A DNA stretch of 64,000 bases, from assembly GCF_028640845.1 (NCBI RefSeq), contig NC_080541.1, positions 159,162,502 through 159,226,501 on the forward strand. The letters are read 5' to 3'. Positions 58,072 through 64,000 of the stretch are shown piece after piece. Position 1 is the first letter of the stretch. The number at the start of each line of letters is the position of its first letter. The notes under the pieces were generated by a model. It did not search any database. It had not been told where the DNA came from and was given only the letters and a program-made list of their open reading frames with translations. Made by a program: the position numbers and the translations under genes. The DNA comes from Ahaetulla prasina. Its lineage: Eukaryota; Chordata; Lepidosauria; Squamata; Colubridae.

Positions 58072-58206
58072 CAGGGGTCTACAAACTTGGCAACTTTAAG
58101 ACTTGTGGACTTCAACTCCCAGAGTCCCTCAGCCACCAAAGCTGGCTGAGGGACTCTGGGAGTTGAAGTCCACAAGTCTTAAAGGGACCAAGGTTGGAGA
58201 CCCCTG
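58072..58206. mobile_element. Palindromic hAT MITE (CAGGGGTCT family)
   Basis: 135 bp: CAGGGGTCTACAAACTTGGC at the left, its near-complement at the right. The arms are 'GGACTTCAACTCCCAGAGTC' and inverse. No 8-bp duplication is recognisable (CTCTATTT against TCCTACAG). Copied by the tandem duplication to 59541-59675. Confidence 0.88.
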
Positions 58207-58253
58207 TCCTACAGCATTAGCATTTCTGCAATTTTCATCCCTATCTGCTTATA

Positions 58254-58400
58254 ATATAGAATAACAGAAGGGACCTAGGAGCTCTTCTAGTTCAACCCCT
58301 GCTCAGGCAGGAACCCTATACATTTTCAGACAGTAGTTGTCCAATCTCTTCTTAAAAACTTCCACATTGGCACATTCACAAACTTCTGGAAAATCTCCTC
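58254..58400 (-). mobile_element. CR1 LINE 3' end
   Basis: AGAATAACAGAAGGGACCTA and 'TTCTAGTTCAACCCCTGCTC' then 'TTGTCCAATCTCTTCTTAAA' are antisense CR1 3' sequence. The duplicate lies at 59723-59869. Confidence 0.88.
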
Positions 58401-58587
58401 CTTTAATGTTTCATACAAATATGCTAAGTTAGGAAGCAGCTGAATTCTGTTTTTCTTAATCTTGCTTTGGGTTTAGACTTTAAATTACTTTGCAATAGTT
58501 TGAGAGTTTACTTAAAGCTTACTTAAAGACCGGAACTTGCCTTTAATATAGAAAATATAAATATAAATATAGAAAACATAATAGTTC

Positions 58588-58745
58588 TTAAGGCTGGAAA
58601 CTGAGAGGCCATGAATTCCAGTTCCACCATGGCAAAAAGCCAGTTGGGTGGCCATTGGCCTGTCACTTTCTCTCAGCCCTAGGAACGAGGCAATGGCAAA
58701 CCACTTTTGAAAAACCTTGTCAAAGAAAACTTTAGGAACATGTCC
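58588..58745 (+). mobile_element. MIR-like tRNA-derived SINE
   Basis: 'GAGGCCATGAATTCCAGTTC' occupies the box B position, followed by 'CTGTCACTTTCTCTCAGCCC' and 'GAGGCAATGGCAAACCACTT', the conserved core of this squamate family. The left part (box A) is shortened. The duplicate lies at 60060-60221. Confidence 0.75.
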
Positions 58746-59006
58746 AGGCAATCTAGGAAAATTGAACACACTTGAATAGAAGGGAAAAAATGTAGAAAAT
58801 AGAATGATGAATTCATTTATACAGATTGCTATTGTAAAGTTTATATAATATTTAAGTTCTATTAAGTACAATTTTAGATACTCAGTTTGCTATGTCAGTA
58901 ATATATAAATCAGATTTAGTTTCCATTAAATTAATGTTATTTTGCCTATATTTATACTCGCAAAAACATAATCATAGCAGAACTAATTTGAACTTTTTTT
59001 CCCTCT

Positions 59007-60490
59007 AAAACAACACTATAAAATATTTAAAAATTGGAACAATTGATGCAGGAAATATTAACATTCAAATTAATAAAATATGCTAAAAGAGTGGTACCAC
59101 AACAGCCACTTCTTCCTATCAAAAAAAAAAAAAAAAAAAAAAGCTTTGGCTAGTGGCAACTTTAAGACTTGTGGACTTCAACTCCCAGAATTCCTCAGCC
59201 AGCTTTGCTTCACAGTGAAGCTTCCCTTCACAACCGTGTGGTTCTATCTTAACAGTCACAGTGATTCACTTAACAACTGTGATAAGAAAGGCTGTAAAAT
59301 GGGGCAAGGTTCACTTAACAAATGTCTCACTTAGCAGCAGAAAATTTGGGCTCAGTTGTGGTCGTAATTTGAGAACTCCCTGTCAAGCAAAAGAGAAGTT
59401 GAAGCTGAAAAATTCAGTCAAAATCTCCCCTACTTTTCCAGACCCAGATCTCTAAGCTGCCTCTGAGTATCCCAAACACATGCAAACCACTGTGTGTGAG
59501 ATCGTGATCAGGAATTTCAAGGAGTGATATCGCTCTATTTCAGGGGTCTACAAACTTGGCAACTTTAAGACTTGTGGACTTCAACTCCCAGAGTCCCTCA
59601 GCCACCAAAGCTGGCTGAGGGACTCTGGGAGTTGAAGTCCACAAGTCTTAAAGGGACCAAGGTTGGAGACCCCTGTCCTACAGCATTAGCATTTCTGCAA
59701 TTTTCATCCCTATCTGCTTATAATATAGAATAACAGAAGGGACCTAGGAGCTCTTCTAGTTCAACCCCTGCTCAGGCAGGAACCCTATACATTTTCAGAC
59801 AGTAGTTGTCCAATCTCTTCTTAAAAACTTCCACATTGGCACATTCACAAACTTCTGGAAAATCTCCTCCTTTAATGTTTCATACAAATATGCTAAGTTA
59901 GGAAGCAGCTGAATTCTGTTTTTCTTAATCTTGCTTTGGGTTTAGACTTTAAATTACTTTGCAATAGTTTGAGAGTTTACTTAAAGCTTACTTAAAGACC
60001 GGAACTTGCCTTTAATATAGAAAATATAAATATAAATATAGAAAACATAATAGTTCTTAAGGCATCAGGCTGGAAACTGAGAGGCCATGAATTCTAGTTC
60101 CACCATGGCACAAGGCCAGTTGGGTGGCCATTGGCCTGTCACTTTCTCTCAGCCCTAGGAACGAGGCAATGGCAAACCACTTTTGAAAAACCTTGCCAAA
60201 GAAAACTTTAGGAACATGTCCAGGCAATCTAGGAAAATTGAACACACTTGAATAGAAGGGAAAAAAATGTAGAAAATAGAATGATGAATTCATTTATACA
60301 GATTGCTATTGTAAAGTTTATATAATATTTAAGTTCTATTAAGTACAATTTTAGATACTCAGTTTGCTATGTCAGTAATACATAAATCAGATTTAGTTTC
60401 CATTAAATTAATGTTATTTTGCCTATATTTATACTCGCAAAAACATAATCATAGCAGAACTAATTTGAACTTTTTTTCCCTCTAAAACAA
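59007..60490. repeat. Tandem duplication 1, right copy
   Basis: Direct repeat of 57541-59006. The left boundary, the junction and the right boundary all show the octamer TAAAACAA, so the duplication arose between 8-bp microhomologies. The right copy has a longer A-run at about 59120 and retains CATCAGG in the SINE at 60063. It includes the second copies of the hAT MITE (59541-59675), CR1 end (59723-59869) and SINE. Confidence 0.95.
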
Positions 60491-60978
60491 TCACTTTCAA
60501 TTTGGTTTATTCATCTCATAAATATAATACTCAGAATATATATACAAGGCATCATGACAAAGATTACCTTTAAATGACAATCTTAGTTTAATAATTGGAA
60601 GAACAAAACCAATAAAAAGAACATGTTATTGCTTCAAACACCCCATAAATTTAATATATTGAAAATTAAAGTTGGAGCTTAATGAAGAAAGCAATTTTGT
60701 TTCAAACAACCAGCTTGAGCAAAAGGGAAGCCTTGGGAATTTCAGCATTCCATCATGCAGCCATAAGAGTTCTAAAACAAAAATAAATGCATCTTCCTTG
60801 CCAGATTTGTACCAGAATAGCTTTAATGTTGGGTTGTATTGATCTATATTCAATCTGCCTTGGGCAATGATAGCAGGTTTTTTACACTGTTGACATGAAT
60901 GGCTCCCTTGCCTGGAAAAGCTCTCCATTTTTCTTAATGAGAAAGACCAACCTGCATTAATATTATTTTGCATACATT
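60491..60978. other. Spacer between the two tandem duplications
   Basis: No repeat recognised. The 115-codon minus-strand frame at 60626 has no known motif. Confidence 0.4.
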
Positions 60979-62048
60979 AAATATTCCTCACTTGGAATGA
61001 ATGGAAAACTGATTGCACAAATGCCACAAATATGGGGTCCTTGGAGCTGTCTGATAGGTCGTTTCCATGCAGACTATTCAATATGTATTTACTATATCCA
61101 TTATTCTACATTATCTAACTAGGTAACATCATCAGTCTTACTGATGGTTCAACCATGAGCTACAAATATTTCCTTTTATTGGAGCCGAAAATGTCCCTAT
61201 CCATATATCTGGCTAATACATTGTTTAGAAGAAAATGCTGAAATGTGTTACATAATGTAAACTGATTCTATGCCCAATCATCCTAACACTCAATAACGGA
61301 ATTCTACCAACTCAGACAAAGAAGCTAACAATAAGCAAGACAATAATAGAGCCACCGAGACCTCATCCACCAACACTGACAGGGCAAGCCACTTGTATAT
61401 AAAATGAGAGCAAAACCCATTCTCTACTAGCACTGATGATGTCTGCTAGAAAACAACTGAGCTCAGTGAGCACCTAGGGCTCTGCAAAATGTAAACTTTT
61501 CCCCATCCTTTGGGTACCTTTAAGTGTGAATCAGTTCCTCAGAGAATGTATTTGATTGTGCAGTATTCCAAGTTCTCTGATGTTTACCATTAGAATGATG
61601 AAAAATCATATGAAAGCATAATAGACAGAGCTGGGTAAGAAATTCTCTGACTGACTCTCAATTGGTCATTATCTTTCGGTCTAACTTCTTTTAAATGAAG
61701 ATAAAATGGAAATGGATGAGATATTATGGAGTCTTGAGTTTCAGATGGATAGCAAAGTGAAAAACAAATAGGAACTTGATTGTGAGTCAAATTTCTCTCA
61801 CACTTTGTTCAACACTGTCTTCTTCAATACATGTTTGGAATTTTATGTCACATAATCCTTGTTGCTGATTATTGTTAACACAAATCCTTGTACCAGTTTA
61901 GAAAGCAGTGAGCGGTATCCATATAATGAGGACTATAGCTACATTTTTGGGGAAATGATGAATCACAGTTCAGGTTTTATTTTGTTTTGTTTTTAAGGGA
62001 TAAAACAAGCAACTTTTTTTCTTTTCTTTTTTTTTCAAATACAAGCTT
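60979..62048. repeat. Tandem duplication 2, left copy
   Basis: A 1,070-bp unit repeated immediately at 62049 with only about three substitutions (about 99.7%). It contains PLE-like termini on both strands (61035-61137 minus; 61300-61490 plus) and the short frame at 61590 which recurs identically at 62660. Confidence 0.95.
61035..61490. mobile_element. PLE-like termini, rearranged
   Basis: On the minus strand CTGATGATGTTACCTAGTT ends near 61118, followed by 'ATGCAGAC'-type sequence as in 43085. On the plus strand 61320-61470 holds CTAGCACTGATGATG directly joined to TCTGCTAGAAAACAAC: hairpin II and GAAAC of the hammerhead-like module are missing. Duplicated at 62105-62560. Confidence 0.5.
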
Positions 62049-63119
62049 AAATATTCCTCACTTGGAATGAATGGAAAACTGATTGCACAAATGCCACAAA
62101 TATGGGGTCCTTGGAGCTGTCTGATAGGTCGTTTCCATGCAGACTATTCAATATGTATTTACTATATCCATTATTCTACATTATCTAACTAGGTAACATC
62201 ATCAGTCTTACTGATGGTTCAACCATGAGCTACAAATATTTCCTTTTATTGGAGCCGAAAATGTCCCTATCCATATATCTGGCTAATACATTGTTTAGAA
62301 GAAAATGCTGAAATGTGTTACATAATGTAAACTGATTCTATGCCCAATCATCCTAACACTCAATAACGGAATTCTACCAACTCAGACAAAGAAGCTAACA
62401 ATAAGCAAGACAATAATAGAGCCACCGAGACCTCATCCACCAACACTGACAGGGCAAGCCACTTGTATATAAAATGAGAGCAAAACCCATTCTTTACTAG
62501 CACTGATGATGTCTGCTAGAAAACAACTGAGCTCAGTGAGCACCTAGGGTCCTGCAAAATGTAAACTTTTCCCCATCCTTTGGGTACCTTTAAGTGTGAA
62601 TCAGTTCCTCAGAGAATGTATTTGATTGTGCAGTATTCCAAGTTCTCTGATGTTTACCATTAGAATGATGAAAAATCATATGAAAGCATAATAGACAGAG
62701 CTGGGTAAGAAATTCTCTGACTGACTCTCAATTGGTCATTATCTTTCGGTCTAACTTCTTTTAAATGAAGATAAAATGGAAATGGATGAGATATTATGGA
62801 GTCTTGAGTTTCAGATGGATAGCAAAGTGAAAAACAAATAGGAACTTGATTGTGAGTCAAATTTCTCTCACACTTTGTTCAACACTGTCTTCTTCAATAC
62901 ATGTTTGGAATTTTATGTCACATAATCCTTGTTGCTGATTATTGTTAACACAAATCCTTGTACCAGTTTAGAAAGCAGTGAGCGGTATCCATATAATGAG
63001 GACTATAGCTACATTTTTGGGGAAATGATGAATCACAGTTCAGGTTTTATTTTGTTTTGTTTTTAAGGGATAAAACAAGCAACTTTTTTTCTTTTCTTTT
63101 TTTTTTCAAATACAAGCTG
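62049..63119. repeat. Tandem duplication 2, right copy
   Basis: Direct repeat of 60979-62048 with one additional T in the T-run near 63104. AAATATT occurs at the left edge, junction and right edge (60979, 62049, 63120), again a microhomology-sized overlap. Confidence 0.95.
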
Positions 63120-63339
63120 AAATATTTCCCTCTCCATCTTCCCTTTAACAGAAAATTGAAAACATAAAACTGATAAAACTATGACAGATGGAATATCCAG
63201 ATTTAAGTTCTACACTGATCCTGTTTCACCTGAGCGATGAAGTATTTTGAAAGACATCTAGACTTCTTCATGCTATTCTCACAAAGCACACACAATCACA
63301 CTTACACTCTTTATATATATGAGCTCATATATATGAGAG

Positions 63340-63458
63340 CTAGTGCGCTGTGATGATTAAGGTTCTGGACTAGGAGCAGAAAACCAAGTTCCTAAAATAT
63401 AGAAGCCAGCTGGATGACTTTGGGCCAATCACTAGACTGGAAAGCCAAAAATTCTCCA
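63340..63458 (+). mobile_element. MIR-like SINE, truncated
   Basis: 'GCGCTGTGATGATTAAGGTT' (box A region) and 'AGCTGGATGACTTTGGGCCA' / 'ATCACTAGACTGGAAAG' are the conserved order of the family at 7718 and 58588. It breaks off at the next SINE. Confidence 0.65.
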
Positions 63459-63461
63459 TTT

Positions 63462-63690
63462 AGGAACCCTGGTTGTGCAGTGGTTAGAATGCAGTATTGC
63501 AGGTAAACTCTGTTCACAGTCTGGAGTTGAATCCTGAAGAGCTTAAGGTTGACTCAGCCTTCTATCTTTTCAAGGTCAGTAAAATGAGGACCCAGATTAT
63601 CAGGGGCAATAGGCTGACAATGTAAGCCACCCAGAAAATGCTGTAAAGCACTGTGGGGCAGTATATAAATCTAAGTGCTATTGCTATTTA
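63462..63690 (+). mobile_element. tRNA-derived SINE (squamate type)
   Basis: Box A-like TGTGCAGTGGTTAGAATGCA and box B-like GGAGTTGAATCC, then 'AAGGTTGACTCAGCCTTCTA', 'AAAATGAGGACCCAGATTAT' and the tail 'GGGGCAGTATATAAATCTAA'. It shares its middle with the SINE at 31821 but has a different 3' tail. Confidence 0.88.
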
Positions 63691-64000
63691 CCAATCCAAT
63701 GTGGTAGATTATGGTCCATAACCTTCAATGAAGCGGCCTTCATCCTGGAGTGGATTGATTTGGGCTGGTAATAATATTGTAAATTGCTAAATATTTCAGT
63801 CTTCTGACCAAAGATGGTAACAATGCTTAAGGGACTTTCAAATTGCTTTACAGATGAGTTTTACTTACTTTTCTCAGGCAACTCAATGATAAAATTAATG
63901 CAGAATCTACTGTTCTCCTTGGACTTTCAATCTACTTTCCATACTCTGAATTAGGAAACAGCCAGGCCCATTTATATATGTCAAGAGGTATATTAATCAT
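63691..64000. other. Unannotated DNA at the window edge
   Basis: No recognised feature. Confidence 0.4.

Larger units (their letters stand above)
57541..59006. repeat. Tandem duplication 1, left copy
   Basis: The unit (about 1,466 bp) is repeated immediately at 59007 with about a dozen substitutions and a few indels, i.e. about 99% identity. It contains: an A-run with a truncated CAGGGGTCTCC-type hAT piece (57671-57742), a 3' half of the TA-flanked transposon (57743-57912), a complete hAT MITE (58072-58206), a CR1 3' end on the minus strand (58254-58400) and a MIR-like SINE (58588-58745). The SINE lacks seven bases (CATCAGG) present in the right copy. Confidence 0.95.

Noticed and set aside
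58072..58206. Target duplication of this MITE
   Set aside because: Flanking octamers CTCTATTT and TCCTACAG do not match, so none is claimed.
61590..61790. 66-codon minus-strand frame conserved exactly at 62660
   Set aside because: The identity comes from the recent tandem duplication, not from selection; no motif.

Overview
The window looks like AT-rich, non-genic DNA (intergenic or intronic) from a squamate reptile, most probably a snake. I found no convincing host protein-coding exon, tRNA, rRNA or CRISPR array. The assignment rests on the combination of transposable elements: a Bov-B (RTE) LINE, L2, CR1, Rex1-like, R4 and L1 LINEs side by side, tRNA-derived SINEs ending in the squamate 'CCGCCCTGAGTC...GGGCGG' tail, Penelope-like elements (PLEs), a small Gypsy-type LTR element, and many short hAT-type DNA transposons. 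Nearly every long reading frame is a transposon remnant or a microsatellite translation.

Layout. 0-10 kb: two hAT elements with perfect 8-bp target duplications, two CR1 pieces, a PLE terminus, a non-LTR remnant, a SINE, a Bov-B 3' end and CT/TA microsatellites. 10-15.1 kb: a GIY-YIG-encoding PLE on the minus strand, broken by a TATA-containing insert and by a nearly full-length but decayed L2 LINE that forms the only GC-rich island. 15-20 kb: microsatellites, two hAT elements and a TA-flanked DNA transposon hosting an inverted PLE-like repeat. 20-28.4 kb: R4 and Rex1-like LINEs, an L2 3' end, an R4 element bounded by TAA/TTA arrays, and two copies of one LTR family in opposite orientations. 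29.4-32.8 kb: a Gypsy-like element whose 5' half (LTR, gag, protease) is inverted relative to its pol and 3' LTR. 33-44 kb: hAT elements, a Rex1-like LINE cut by a solo LTR, an L2 3' end and quiet AT-rich DNA. 44-49 kb: a dense nest of Rex1-like LINE, PLE, L1 and CA repeats, part of it duplicated. 49-57 kb: a CR1 carrying two nested insertions, L1 remnants and a 755-bp hAT element. 57.5-63.1 kb: two adjacent recent tandem duplications (units about 1.47 and 1.07 kb). The end holds two SINEs.

No operon-like cooperation of genes exists here. The connections are historical: insertion into insertion, DNA elements still flanked by their target duplications, and local duplication or inversion. The most interesting signals are hammerhead-ribozyme-like cores at several PLE termini, the inverted Gypsy element whose matching 5-bp target duplication still flags one insertion, the R4 element sitting between TAA arrays, and an LTR family carrying the same open acidic reading frame in both copies. 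All family names come from recognising motifs by eye; no database search was run.
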